From Achromobacter sp. UMC46 (GTDB lineage: Bacteria > Pseudomonadota > Gammaproteobacteria > Burkholderiales > Burkholderiaceae_B), in NCBI RefSeq assembly GCF_014170335.1, contig NZ_LZZS01000006.1:1-64000 (forward strand): a stretch of 64,000 bases of DNA. The letters run 5' to 3'. The stretch's first letter is position 1. Each line of letters starts with the position of its first letter. Below the pieces are notes generated by a model. That model made no database searches and had not been told where the DNA came from. It saw only the letters and a list, made by a program, of their open reading frames with translations. Position numbers and translations under genes: made by a program. Shown here piece by piece: positions 33,459 through 42,016 of the stretch.

Positions 33459-35320
33459 GATGGCTGCTGGCATGCTGGCTGGCGCTGTGCGCCCTTCCGA
33501 CCCTGGCCGCATCCCCGGCCTGCGCGGTCCAAGTGTTGTCCGTCGCGGCCGCCCAGGGCACGGCCGACGGCAGCCGGCCTGACGCGTCGCCCTGGCAGCC
33601 GGTCACGCTGCCCGACGACTGGAGCAAGCGATGGCCGGACTACAGCGGCACGGTCTGGTACCGCATCGACTGGCAACGCCAATGCCCCGGCCAGCAAGAC
33701 GGACCGGTCGGCCTGACGCTTGAATCCGTGGTCATGGCCGGCGAGGTCTTCATCAACGACGAATTGATCTGGCGCGACCCGCACCTGACCGAACCGCTGT
33801 CGCGCAGCTGGAACATGCCGCGCTACTGGCGCCTGCCCGAAGCTTTGCTGCATGACGGCGTGAACACGCTGTGGGTGCGCGTGGTCGGCGTATGGCAGCA
33901 GACGCCGGGGCTGGGCCCGGTCCATCTGGGCGAATCGCGGGCCATGCAGGCGCTACAGGAAGACGTGTGGTGGACCAACCGCACCCTGTACGTGCTGAAC
34001 CTGATCATCTCGGGTGTGCTCGGCGCCTTGTTCTTTTGCATCTGGATCGTCCGCCGCGAACAGACCACCTACGGCTGGTACGCGCTGATGGCGCTGTTCT
34101 GGGTACTGTTCATCGCCAACGTCCTGCTGACCAGTCCCTGGCCGTTCGCCGACACCCTGATGGCCTCCCGGGCCAACGCCATGGCCCTGGTGCTATACAC
34201 GGCCTGCTTCTGCCTGTTCACCTGGCGCTTCGGTGAACAATCGCTGCCCCGCACCGAACGCGCGCTGTGGATCGCTTCGGCCACCATGCTGGCCATGCTG
34301 GCGATGACGCCCGATACCGCGCTGCCCCTCGCGCTGACCACGGGCACGTTGGGATGCGCCGGCATTTTCCTGAGCAACTGCCTGCAATTCTGCTGGCACG
34401 CATGGCGCACGCGACGGCCCGAACACGGCATGCTGGCGGCGTGCCTGCTGATCATCTTCGCCGTCAGCATCCACGACTTGCTGCGGCTGATGAAGCTGAT
34501 CGGTCCTGGGCCGACCTATACCTCGTTCTCCAGCATCGTCGTCACGATCTGCCTGTCCGCCATCCTGGGAATGCGCCATGCCCGCAACGTGCGGCGCATC
34601 GAACGCTTCAACCACGAACTGGCCGACGGCATCGCCCAGGCGCGTACCGAGCTTGCCACCACCCTGGCGCGCGAACACGCGCTGGCCATGAGCCATACCC
34701 GGCTGCAGGAACGGCTGCAGATCGCGCACGACCTGCATGACGGGCTGGGCGGATCGCTGGTGCGGATGATGGCCATGGTCGACCAGGCCGAAAAACCCCT
34801 GCAGGGCCAGCAGTTCCTGTCCATGCTGAAGCTGCTGCGCGACGACCTGCGCCAGACGATCGACACGGGTTCCAGCGCCGGCGTCAAGGTGCCCGCGACG
34901 CCGCCGGAATGGGCCGCCCCGCTTCGCCACCGCTTCGTGCAGCTGTTCGACGAACTGGACCTGGATTCCAGCTGGCAGTTTCCGCCGCAATGGGCCACGC
35001 CGCCGACACCCCTGCAATGCCTGGCGCTGACCCGGCTGGTGGAAGAGGCCCTGACCAATGTGGTCAAGCACAGCCGCGCCCGCCGCGTGCAGCTGCAGTT
35101 GGTGCAGCCGGCACCGGACGAGCTGCGGCTGCGCATCGAAGACGATGGCGCCGGCTTCGACGTGGAGGCCGTGCGGCAGGCGGGTGTCAGCGTCGGCATG
35201 CGCAGCATGCACGACCGCATCTCCCGCGTGCACGGGACGCTGGATATCCGCTCGGCGCCCGGCCGGACCGTCTTGACCGCCGTGCTGCAAATACGCCCCG
35301 CCACGCCGCAATCGGTCTAA
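33368..35320 (+). CDS. Sensor histidine kinase, 7TM-type input with HisKA_3
   Basis: The N-terminal part has a signal-like helix (GLRWLLACWLALCALPTLA) and a beta-sandwich extracellular domain (about 50-205) resembling 7TMR-DISM/galactose-binding modules. About seven TM helices follow (205-420), then a coiled segment and a HisKA_3 domain (IAHDLHDGLGGSL, phospho-His457) with a HATPase (EEALTNVVKHSRA, DDGAGFD). That is a NarX-class kinase with a ligand-binding input domain. The only in-frame ATG (33368) overlaps the regulator by 91 nt. A CTG at 33455, overlapping the regulator stop as CTGA, would give a more normal signal peptide. Confidence 0.88.
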   Translation: MSHQAHLPQTGRLLAHAGGACRARARFAGLRWLLACWLALCALPTLAASPACAVQVLSVAAAQGTADGSRPDASPWQPVTLPDDWSKRWPDYSGTVWYRIDWQRQCPGQQDGPVGLTLESVVMAGEVFINDELIWRDPHLTEPLSRSWNMPRYWRLPEALLHDGVNTLWVRVVGVWQQTPGLGPVHLGESRAMQALQEDVWWTNRTLYVLNLIISGVLGALFFCIWIVRREQTTYGWYALMALFWVLFIANVLLTSPWPFADTLMASRANAMALVLYTACFCLFTWRFGEQSLPRTERALWIASATMLAMLAMTPDTALPLALTTGTLGCAGIFLSNCLQFCWHAWRTRRPEHGMLAACLLIIFAVSIHDLLRLMKLIGPGPTYTSFSSIVVTICLSAILGMRHARNVRRIERFNHELADGIAQARTELATTLAREHALAMSHTRLQERLQIAHDLHDGLGGSLVRMMAMVDQAEKPLQGQQFLSMLKLLRDDLRQTIDTGSSAGVKVPATPPEWAAPLRHRFVQLFDELDLDSSWQFPPQWATPPTPLQCLALTRLVEEALTNVVKHSRARRVQLQLVQPAPDELRLRIEDDGAGFDVEAVRQAGVSVGMRSMHDRISRVHGTLDIRSAPGRTVLTAVLQIRPATPQSV

Positions 35321-35436
35321 AATCCGCCAACGTTCCGCACCGGGTCTTCCCGGTCCAGGCCCCTCCCGCGCGGAGCCCTCCCCGACCCGAGCAGCCCGCT
35401 ATCGGCCCGACTCCCTCCGCCTCCGCGCCCGCCGCA

Positions 35437-37230
35437 TTGCACGCCCCGTCGCACGCCGCCCGCATCCATCAGGTGCAGGTGGAAGCCTTGCGCCGCAGCT
35501 TTCCGTTCGCGCTGGCGGGATCGCTGATCAGCGCCTGCTTTTCGGCCTTTGCCTTGCACGGCGTGCTGCCCCTGGATGAAATCCTGTGGTGGATCGGGGC
35601 GACGCTTGCCGTAGGCGCGCTGCGATGGGCCGCCATGTTCGCCTATGACCGCCGCCGCGCCGATCCGGCCGCCGCCCGGCGCTGGCTGCGGCGCATGCTG
35701 GCGGGCAACCTGTGCTCGGGCATCCTCTGGGGCCTGCCGTTCGCCTACTGGACCTTCTTCGTTCCACTGGAATACCAGCTCTTTTTCATCGTCGTCCTCT
35801 TTGGGCTGGGCACAGGCGCCATCTATTCGAATTACATGGTACTGCCGGTGATGTACGCGTTCGAGATCCCGGCCTTCGCGCCCATGTTCATCGCGCTGGC
35901 CGCACAGCCGTCCGCCATCCATCTGGCGCTGGTGTTCGGCGGGCTGGCGTACCTGGTCGCCACCCTGGCCTTCATCCACCGCATGAACCGCACCCACCTG
36001 GACGCCTTGCGGCTGGGATACGAGAACCTGGCGCTGCTGGAGCAGGTGCGCCAGGAGAAGATCGCCGCCGAACGCAGCGACCTGGAGAAATCCCGGTTCC
36101 TCGCCGCCGCCAGCCATGACTTGCGCCAGCCGGTCCACGCCGTGAACCTGTTCCTGGGCCTTTTGACCAACGAGCCCCTGTCCCGTCATGGCCACTATCT
36201 GGTGGACAACATCGCCAGCGCGATGTCGGCCATGGGCCAGCTTTTTGACGCCTTGCTTAACCTGTCGCGGCTGGATGCCGGCGTCATCGATCCCCGCTGG
36301 CAGGGGTTCCCGGTGAATCCGCTGCTGGACCAGTTGCGCGCCGAATACGCGCCGCAGGCCAGGGAAAAAGGCATGTCGCTGCGTGTGCGCGCCTGCTCGG
36401 CCAGCGTGTTTTCGGACCCGGTGCTGCTGGAGCGCATTCTGCGCAACCTGATCAGCAACGCGATCACGCATACGGCCGGCGGCCGCGTCCTGGTCGGCTG
36501 CCGCCGCGCGGACGGCCAGTTGCGCATCGAAGTCTGGGACAACGGGCCCGGCATCCCCAAGCCCGAGCAAGAGCGGATCTTCTGGGAATTCCACCAGTTG
36601 GACAACCCGGAACGGGACCGCAGCAAAGGCCTCGGGCTGGGCCTGGCCATCGTCCGGCGCACGGCGCGGCTGCTGGGCCACACGCTGGAACTGCGTTCCG
36701 ATGAAGGCCGGGGCACCGTATTCAGCGTGGCCGTGCCGTTGTCCCGCGCCGTTGACGCCGTTCCGCCTGCCGCCAAGGCCGACGCGGCAATCCTGCGGCC
36801 GGTGGCACCGGAAGGCAGGCTACAAGGCCAGTTGGCGCTGCTGGTTGACGATGATGCGCAGAACCTGGCCGGACTGAGCATGCTGTTCGAAAGCTGGGGG
36901 TGCCGCGTCATCGCAGCGACCAGCGGCAATGCCCTGTTCGAACGCGTGTTGCCGCTGGCCGAACGCCCCGCCTTGATCATCAGCGACTATCGCCTGCGCG
37001 AACACGAAACCGGCATTCACGTGATCGAACGGCTGCGCGAGGAATACAACGATCCGGACCTGCCCGCCCTGCTGGTCAGCGGCGACACCGATCCGGCGCG
37101 GCTGGCCGAGGCCGCCGCCCGCGGCATCCCCCTCTTGCACAAGCCCGTACAGGTGCAGGCGTTGCGCGAACGCGTCACCGCCATGTTGCAAGAATCCGCC
37201 GCCCCCCCCAAAAACGGAGACGCCGAATGA
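35437..37230 (+). CDS. Hybrid sensor histidine kinase with multi-TM input
   Basis: The protein is about 597 residues if started at TTG 35437. It has about six N-terminal TM helices (about 20-185) with very short loops and no large extracellular domain, then a coiled linker. An HisKA H-box (FLAAASHDLRQPVHAVNLF, His227), a HATPase (RNLISNAITHTAGG, DNGPGIP, GLGLGLA) and a C-terminal receiver with Asp517 (ALIISDYRLRE) follow. Membrane-embedded input without an ectodomain resembles kinases that sense hydrophobic or peptide ligands. The start is uncertain because no ATG exists before the TM region; GTG 35473 and 35479 are alternatives. The stop overlaps the next gene as ATGA. Confidence 0.85.
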   Translation: MHAPSHAARIHQVQVEALRRSFPFALAGSLISACFSAFALHGVLPLDEILWWIGATLAVGALRWAAMFAYDRRRADPAAARRWLRRMLAGNLCSGILWGLPFAYWTFFVPLEYQLFFIVVLFGLGTGAIYSNYMVLPVMYAFEIPAFAPMFIALAAQPSAIHLALVFGGLAYLVATLAFIHRMNRTHLDALRLGYENLALLEQVRQEKIAAERSDLEKSRFLAAASHDLRQPVHAVNLFLGLLTNEPLSRHGHYLVDNIASAMSAMGQLFDALLNLSRLDAGVIDPRWQGFPVNPLLDQLRAEYAPQAREKGMSLRVRACSASVFSDPVLLERILRNLISNAITHTAGGRVLVGCRRADGQLRIEVWDNGPGIPKPEQERIFWEFHQLDNPERDRSKGLGLGLAIVRRTARLLGHTLELRSDEGRGTVFSVAVPLSRAVDAVPPAAKADAAILRPVAPEGRLQGQLALLVDDDAQNLAGLSMLFESWGCRVIAATSGNALFERVLPLAERPALIISDYRLREHETGIHVIERLREEYNDPDLPALLVSGDTDPARLAEAAARGIPLLHKPVQVQALRERVTAMLQESAAPPKNGDAE

Positions 37231-37862
37231 AGGCCGTACTGCTTGTTGACGACCACGCCATGTTCCGCGAAGCCCTTGTTATGGCGTTGGCGCACGCCAT
37301 GCCGGCGTTGACGGTGCATCCCGCCGCCAACGGACAAGAGGCGCTGGACGTGCTGGACCGCCATAACGGCATCGGCAACGTCATCATGGATTACTACCTG
37401 CCGGACATGGCCGGCGCGGAACTTCTCAAGCGCCTGCGCCAGCGGCGTTCGCAACTGCGCGTGCTCGTGCTGTCTGCCTCGCAGGACCCCGAAGACGAGC
37501 GCCGCGCGATGGAAGCGGGTGCGCGCGGCTTTCTGAACAAGGCGGCCAGTTGCCAGGAGCTGGCCGCGGCGCTGGAAGCGATCAACGCGTCCGACGCCCC
37601 GACCGGCGCGGTCGCCACCGGCACGCCGGGCGGAGCGCGGGACGAGGCCGCCCTGCTGCGCACACTGACCCCGCGCCAGAGCGAAGTGCTGCGGCTGATG
37701 TGCGACGGCCTGCGCAACAAGGAAATCTCCGAGCGGCTGAACATGACGGAGAAGACCGTCAAAACGCATGTGTCGGCCATCCTGGGCACGCTGGGCGTGC
37801 TTAATCGAACACAGGCGACGCTTGTGGCTCGGCGCGGCGGCGTGTTCGGGAAGCCGGCTTAA
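37227..37862 (+). CDS. NarL/LuxR-type response regulator
   Basis: The 211-residue protein has a receiver domain (VLLVDDHAMFREAL, phosphorylation site Asp55 in IMDYYLPDM) and a LuxR HTH (about 148-205, LTPRQSEVLRLMCDGLRNKEISERL). ATGA overlap with the hybrid kinase makes them a cognate pair. Its 3' end overlaps the convergent C39 ABC exporter gene by 62 nt, so transcription of one gene runs antisense into the other. It would act on DNA as a dimer. Confidence 0.92.
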   Translation: MKAVLLVDDHAMFREALVMALAHAMPALTVHPAANGQEALDVLDRHNGIGNVIMDYYLPDMAGAELLKRLRQRRSQLRVLVLSASQDPEDERRAMEAGARGFLNKAASCQELAAALEAINASDAPTGAVATGTPGGARDEAALLRTLTPRQSEVLRLMCDGLRNKEISERLNMTEKTVKTHVSAILGTLGVLNRTQATLVARRGGVFGKPA

Positions 37863-39969
37863 GCGCGCTGCTGTCGGCGGCGACCTTGCCGGCCACGAGC
37901 GCAATCTCGCGACCGGCCGCGGCGATGGTGTCCGGCCGATGCGCCACGATCACCCGCGTCATGTTCAGGCGGGCGATGGCCATGTTGACCACCCGTTCCC
38001 GCGTGATGTCCAGATGGCTGGTCGCCTCGTCCAGGAACAGCATCGCCGGCTGCTTGTACAAGGCGCGCGCCAGCAGCACGCGCTGCTTCTGCCCGCCTGA
38101 CAACACCGTTCCCATATCGCCGACCAGCGTGTTGTAGCCCATGGGCATCGCGCAGATGTCGTCGTGGATGGCGGCGGTTGCCGCGCATTGCGAAGCCCGA
38201 TCGGCATCGTATTGCGGGTCGAAGAAGCTGATGTTCTCGCCGATGGATCCAGCGAATAGAACATCGTCCTGCAGCACCGTGCCCGCCATCCTGCGCAGGG
38301 CGGCTGCGCCCATCCCGCGCACCGGCACGCCATCCACAAGCACTTCGCCTTCGGTGGGGGTCAGGATGCCCAGCAAGATATTGATGAGCGTCGTCTTGCC
38401 GCCCCCGGAAGGGCCGGTGATGGCAACGGACTCGCCCGGCTCGATGCGGAAGCTGACGTCGTCCAGCACGTAGGGCTCTTGCGGGCCATAGCGAAAGCGC
38501 AGGTTGCGCACCTCGATGGCCGGCGATTGCTTCAGGGCGCCGTCCGCGCGCGGCATCTCATCGATCGGTTCCGGCGCCTCGCGGACGATGTCGGCCAGGC
38601 GCTCGCCTTGCAGCCGCAGCATTTTCACTTCCACGAACTTGTCCAGCAACGCCGCCACCCGCTTGTCGAACAGGGTCTTGTAGACGATGAAAGCCAACAA
38701 GGCGCCAACGGTGAACTGGCCGTCCAGTACCAGCCGCGCCCCCAGCCACAGGATCGCGATCGACGACAGCCCGAACAGCAGGCCGTTGAAAGTACGGAAG
38801 AACAGCGCCCATTTCTGTACACGCAGGTCCGCATTGATTTCATTGACCAGCAGCGCCAGCCAGCGCGAGCGCCGGTCGTTCTGGTGCTGGAACAGCTTGA
38901 TCGCCTTGACGCCGCGCACGGTCTCCAGGAAATGCGATTGCTCTTTCGCGGCGTGGATGATGTGTTCTTCGGTGGCATAACGCAAGGACGCATAGCCCGA
39001 CCAGCGCGCCAGCCCGTACAGCGTCATCGCGCCGACCGCGATCCACGCCAGCGGCGGGCTGTACAGGAACATCAGCACCAGCGTGATCACCATGACGATG
39101 CCGTCCAGCAACGCCTCCAGGAACGAGGTGGTGACGGTGCGCTGGATGGTGTCGATGGCGCCGAAGCGCGACACGATGTCGCCCAGGTGCCGCTTTTCGA
39201 AATAACCGACCGGCAGCCGCAGCAAGTGCGTGAAGACATTGCTGCGCCATTGCAGGTTCAGCGTCGTGCCCATGAACATCAGCATCCAGCTGCGCGCCAC
39301 CGACGTCAGCTGCAGCATCACCATCAACAGGCCGAAGGCCAGCGCCAGCGTGGTCAGCAAGTCGCGGTCGCCCGTGTTCAGCACGTGGTCCACGACCCAT
39401 TGCAGGAAGAAGGGCTGCACCACCGTCAGCACTTCCAGCGCCAGCGCCAGCAGCATCACTTGCGCAAACGCCGCCCCCAGGCCCGTGACGCGCCCCGTCA
39501 GTTCCCGCAGGCGCACCGGCTTGTTCTCGTTGGCCGTCTGAAAATCCGGCGTCGGCCAAAGCTCCAGCGCCACGCCGGTGTACGAGGCGGAAAGTTCGCT
39601 GATGGCGCATTTGCGGATGCCCGAGGCAGGGTCGATCAGCGTGGCCCAGCGCGCGTTGATGTCGGTCAGCACCACGAAGTGGTTGAATTCCCAATGCAGA
39701 ATGCAGGGCAGCTTCAATTTGGCTAGCGCCCCCAGGCCGGCCTTGACCGGCCGGGACGCCAGCCCCAGCTGGCCGGCCACATGGATCAGCGTCGCAAGCG
39801 TGGCGCCCTTGAGCGACACCGGAAAACGGCCGCGCAGGCTGGCCAGGCTTTGGTGATGGCCGTGAAAACCCGCGACCATGCCCACGCAGGCCAGCCCGCA
39901 TTCGGCGGCTTCGGTTTGCAGCAGCCGGGGCACGCGCCGTTTGACGCCCAGCGTCAGGCGTTCAAGCAT
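37801..39969 (-). CDS. C39-peptidase-containing ABC exporter for double-glycine peptides
   Basis: The 722-residue protein has an N-terminal peptidase C39 domain (about 10-140) with oxyanion Gln18, catalytic Cys24 (TEAAECGLACVGM), His97 (EFNHFVVL) and Asp113. A six-TM exporter domain (about 170-450) follows, then an ABC ATPase with Walker A GPSGGGKTT, signature LSGGQKQR, Walker B AMLFLDEATS and switch His (VAHRPDT). All residues needed to cleave after Gly-Gly and export are intact. This is the PCAT/colicin-V-secretion (CvaB) class. It starts 2 nt after the HlyD stop and should process the two peptides encoded upstream. Confidence 0.95.
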   Translation of the reverse strand: MLERLTLGVKRRVPRLLQTEAAECGLACVGMVAGFHGHHQSLASLRGRFPVSLKGATLATLIHVAGQLGLASRPVKAGLGALAKLKLPCILHWEFNHFVVLTDINARWATLIDPASGIRKCAISELSASYTGVALELWPTPDFQTANENKPVRLRELTGRVTGLGAAFAQVMLLALALEVLTVVQPFFLQWVVDHVLNTGDRDLLTTLALAFGLLMVMLQLTSVARSWMLMFMGTTLNLQWRSNVFTHLLRLPVGYFEKRHLGDIVSRFGAIDTIQRTVTTSFLEALLDGIVMVITLVLMFLYSPPLAWIAVGAMTLYGLARWSGYASLRYATEEHIIHAAKEQSHFLETVRGVKAIKLFQHQNDRRSRWLALLVNEINADLRVQKWALFFRTFNGLLFGLSSIAILWLGARLVLDGQFTVGALLAFIVYKTLFDKRVAALLDKFVEVKMLRLQGERLADIVREAPEPIDEMPRADGALKQSPAIEVRNLRFRYGPQEPYVLDDVSFRIEPGESVAITGPSGGGKTTLINILLGILTPTEGEVLVDGVPVRGMGAAALRRMAGTVLQDDVLFAGSIGENISFFDPQYDADRASQCAATAAIHDDICAMPMGYNTLVGDMGTVLSGGQKQRVLLARALYKQPAMLFLDEATSHLDITRERVVNMAIARLNMTRVIVAHRPDTIAAAGREIALVAGKVAADSSALKPASRTRRRAEPQASPVFD

Positions 39970-39971
39970 CG

Positions 39972-41219
39972 TCACAGTTTCCCCGACAGTCGGTAGGCGG
40001 GATCGAACGCCCATTGGTACAAGCGGCGCGTCTGCTGAAGCAGGTCCGCGTCCAGCCGCATGCCGGGCCGCAACGCCAGCGCCTGCCCCTGAGGGCCGCG
40101 CGCCGGCGTGTCCAGCGACACGGTGATCCGGTACATCGATTCCTTATCACCCTGGCCCGCGGCGCCGTCGGTCATTTGCCATTCCGGCAGCGCGCTGCGC
40201 GTTACCGTCTGGACCACGCCGCGCTGCTGGCCGAACGTCTGGTACGGATAGGCCTCCAGACGGATCAGCACGGCATCGCCCGGCGCCACGAAGCCCACCG
40301 CGCGGCTGGGCGCAAGCAGTTCGGCCAGCAGCCTGGCGCCGTCGGGCACGATCGTGGCCAGCGGACGCCGGGTATCCACCGCCTGCCCCACTTCGGCCGT
40401 CATCGCGGTCAGCACGCCCGCCTGCGGCGCCGTCACGACGACACGGCGCTTGGCCTCGCTTTGCGTCAGGTCCACCGCAACGCCCGCCAAGTCCCGGTCC
40501 AGTTGCGCCAACTGATTCTGCTGGCGCAACGCCAGGTCGGCCAGCGAGGCTTTCCGGTTGGCGAGGTCCATGGCGATGCCGATGCGGTCGCGCAGCAAGG
40601 CCTGCAACTGGTTGCGCTGCTCCAGCAGTTCGGCGCGCTTCTGGTCGGATTCTTCGGGCGACAGATAACCCTTTTCCATCAGGTTGCGGTAGCGCTGCGC
40701 GCTGTCCTCGGCCAGCTTGATCCGGCCGCGCTGGCCGTCGATCTGGCTGTCGATCGCCGTCAGCTGCGAGCTCAGGCCCGCAATGCCGGCGGCGACAGTG
40801 CCGTGCTCGCTTTGTTGCAGCAGCAAGGTCTTCTGGCGCGCCTGGCGCAAGCTGTCTTCTCGCTGCCGGATCTGCCCGCTGATGGCTTGCTGGGTGTCGC
40901 CCAAGGCGCTTTGCTGGTCGCCCGACACGACATACAGCACGTCGCCCGCCTTGACGTGCTGACCCTCGCGGGCCGGACGCTCAAGCACCACGCCCGCCTG
41001 CGGCACATAGAGTTTGAGCAGCCCGGTGTCGGGCGCAAGCTGGCCGCTGACCGTCGCGCGCTTGGTATAGGTGCCGAACGCCAGGAACAGACACACGGCC
41101 AGCACGAAGCCGGCCAACACGACAGTGACGAGCGCGAACGACACCGGCCGGATCAGGACGATGTCGCCCAACCCGACGGAACGTTGCGCGGCAAGCGCCT
41201 GTTTGCGATAAAGCGACAT
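39972..41219 (-). CDS. HlyD-family periplasmic adaptor of the peptide exporter
   Basis: The 415-residue protein has one N-terminal TM helix (about 27-50), a lipoyl/barrel-sandwich half near 65-100, a long alpha-hairpin coiled coil (about 100-270, rich in Q, R and E) and a C-terminal beta-barrel region ending near TRRLYQWAFDPAYRL. That is the CvaA/HlyD adaptor layout linking an inner-membrane ABC exporter to a TolC-type channel. No TolC gene is in the window, so a general TolC is probably shared. It is encoded between the peptide precursors and the ABC gene in one operon. Confidence 0.93.
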   Translation of the reverse strand: MSLYRKQALAAQRSVGLGDIVLIRPVSFALVTVVLAGFVLAVCLFLAFGTYTKRATVSGQLAPDTGLLKLYVPQAGVVLERPAREGQHVKAGDVLYVVSGDQQSALGDTQQAISGQIRQREDSLRQARQKTLLLQQSEHGTVAAGIAGLSSQLTAIDSQIDGQRGRIKLAEDSAQRYRNLMEKGYLSPEESDQKRAELLEQRNQLQALLRDRIGIAMDLANRKASLADLALRQQNQLAQLDRDLAGVAVDLTQSEAKRRVVVTAPQAGVLTAMTAEVGQAVDTRRPLATIVPDGARLLAELLAPSRAVGFVAPGDAVLIRLEAYPYQTFGQQRGVVQTVTRSALPEWQMTDGAAGQGDKESMYRITVSLDTPARGPQGQALALRPGMRLDADLLQQTRRLYQWAFDPAYRLSGKL

Positions 41220-41290
41220 CGTGCAAGGCCTGAGGCAAGCGAAGAGGGAAAAAGCCCGCGACGGCCACGCCGCCGCGTTTCAAAAGTGCG

Positions 41291-41305
41291 GCCAGGCTCC
41301 CTGGC
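41291..41305 (-). terminator. Attenuator-like hairpin after the second peptide gene
   Basis: On the - strand GCCAGG-GAG-CCTGGC is a perfect 6-bp stem directly after the stop of the second precursor, followed within a few bases by TTTT. It sits between the precursor genes and the adaptor gene. Partial termination here would make more peptide than exporter. Confidence 0.5.
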
Positions 41306-41497
41306 TTACCCGAAGAAGCTCCGGCGGGTCGGTCCTATTCCCGTCGGAGCGGCAGAGGCCTTCTGGCCCTGACCGAGGATGGTGGCTTTCCTGCTGTTCG
41401 CCCCCCCGCTCACTTCCAGGACCTCGCGCTCGCAGAGCGGTTGGACCTGGTTTTCCGAGGCGTCGTCGGTCGACAACACAGGTATGGTCTTTTGCAT
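41306..41497 (-). CDS. Double-glycine leader peptide precursor 2
   Basis: This 63-residue precursor has leader residues 1-32 ending VLEVSGG and a predicted 31-residue core starting ANSRKATILG and ending PTRRSFFG, net charge about +5, with no Cys, Asp or Glu in the core. The leader shares the block QVQPL at 17-21 and GG at 31-32 with precursor 1, at identical positions. AGGAG precedes the ATG. It is probably cleaved after Gly32 by the C39 domain encoded 1.3-3.7 kb downstream and exported. Cationic Gly/Ser/Thr-rich cores suit an antimicrobial or signalling peptide; which is not known. Confidence 0.85.
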   Translation of the reverse strand: MQKTIPVLSTDDASENQVQPLCEREVLEVSGGANSRKATILGQGQKASAAPTGIGPTRRSFFG

Positions 41498-41541
41498 GGA
41501 TTACTCCTGTTGGCGCGTAATGAATGACGCAGCCGGTTGAA

Positions 41542-41739
41542 TCATTTTGCGAAGTGAAGCCCTTTGCCGCTAAGCGACGCGCTCCCCCGGGAAAAGCTGT
41601 CAGTGCGTTGCAAGACGGGCATAAGCATGCGGCTCTGGCCCCCACCGCCGCTGACCTGCCCGATTTCTTCTGCGGTCAAGGGCTGCACCTGAAGGTCCTG
41701 CGCCTTGTCCGCCTGATCCGCTTTGTTGGTTTTCTGCAT
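41542..41739 (-). CDS. Double-glycine leader peptide precursor 1
   Basis: This 65-residue precursor starts MQKTNKADQ and has leader block QVQPLTAEEIGQVSGG (17-32). The predicted core (33-65) starts GGQSRMLMPV and ends SGKGLHFAK; net charge is about +4, with one acidic residue and no cysteine. AGGAG lies 6 nt before ATG 41739. It is the first gene of the operon precursor 1, precursor 2, HlyD adaptor, C39 ABC exporter. The extra Gly-Gly after position 32 leaves a small ambiguity in the cleavage site (after 32 or 34). No immunity gene is recognised beside it. Confidence 0.87.
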   Translation of the reverse strand: MQKTNKADQADKAQDLQVQPLTAEEIGQVSGGGGQSRMLMPVLQRTDSFSRGSASLSGKGLHFAK

Positions 41740-41954
41740 GATGATCTCCTGCTTGCTGGCAAAGGAAGGCCGCGCCAGCGCCGGCCGGGCAACCGCGAAC
41801 GCCCGGCTCCCGCCGCGTTGCCGTGCAACCGGAAGGTCGGAGCCTAAGCGGCTGGACTGCTCCTGGCGGACGGTAACAGCGGACCAGTACGGACACATCG
41901 GTCTTTAGTCCTAGAGCCGCCATGCGGTCCGCATGACGGCGGCATGGCGCAGCG

Positions 41955-41979
41955 CTTGCGGCCCGGGTATATTCCCATC
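41955..41979 (+). promoter_or_regulatory. Heat-shock (sigma-32)-like promoter before hscC
   Basis: CTTGCG (41955-41960), 13 bp, then CCCATC (41974-41979) approximates the sigma-32 pattern CTTGAA...CCCCAT. It lies 38 bp upstream of the hscC ATG in the 277-bp divergent region 41740-42016, which otherwise holds no gene I can support. The match is partial. Confidence 0.4.
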
Positions 41980-42016
41980 CGACAGAACGTTTCAAAATCT
42001 AAAATTTCGTACAGAT

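Noticed and set aside
41740-42016. Immunity gene for the peptide operon in the divergent region
   Set aside because: No small membrane-protein ORF with a ribosome-binding site is present on either strand there, so an immunity gene, if any, is not local.
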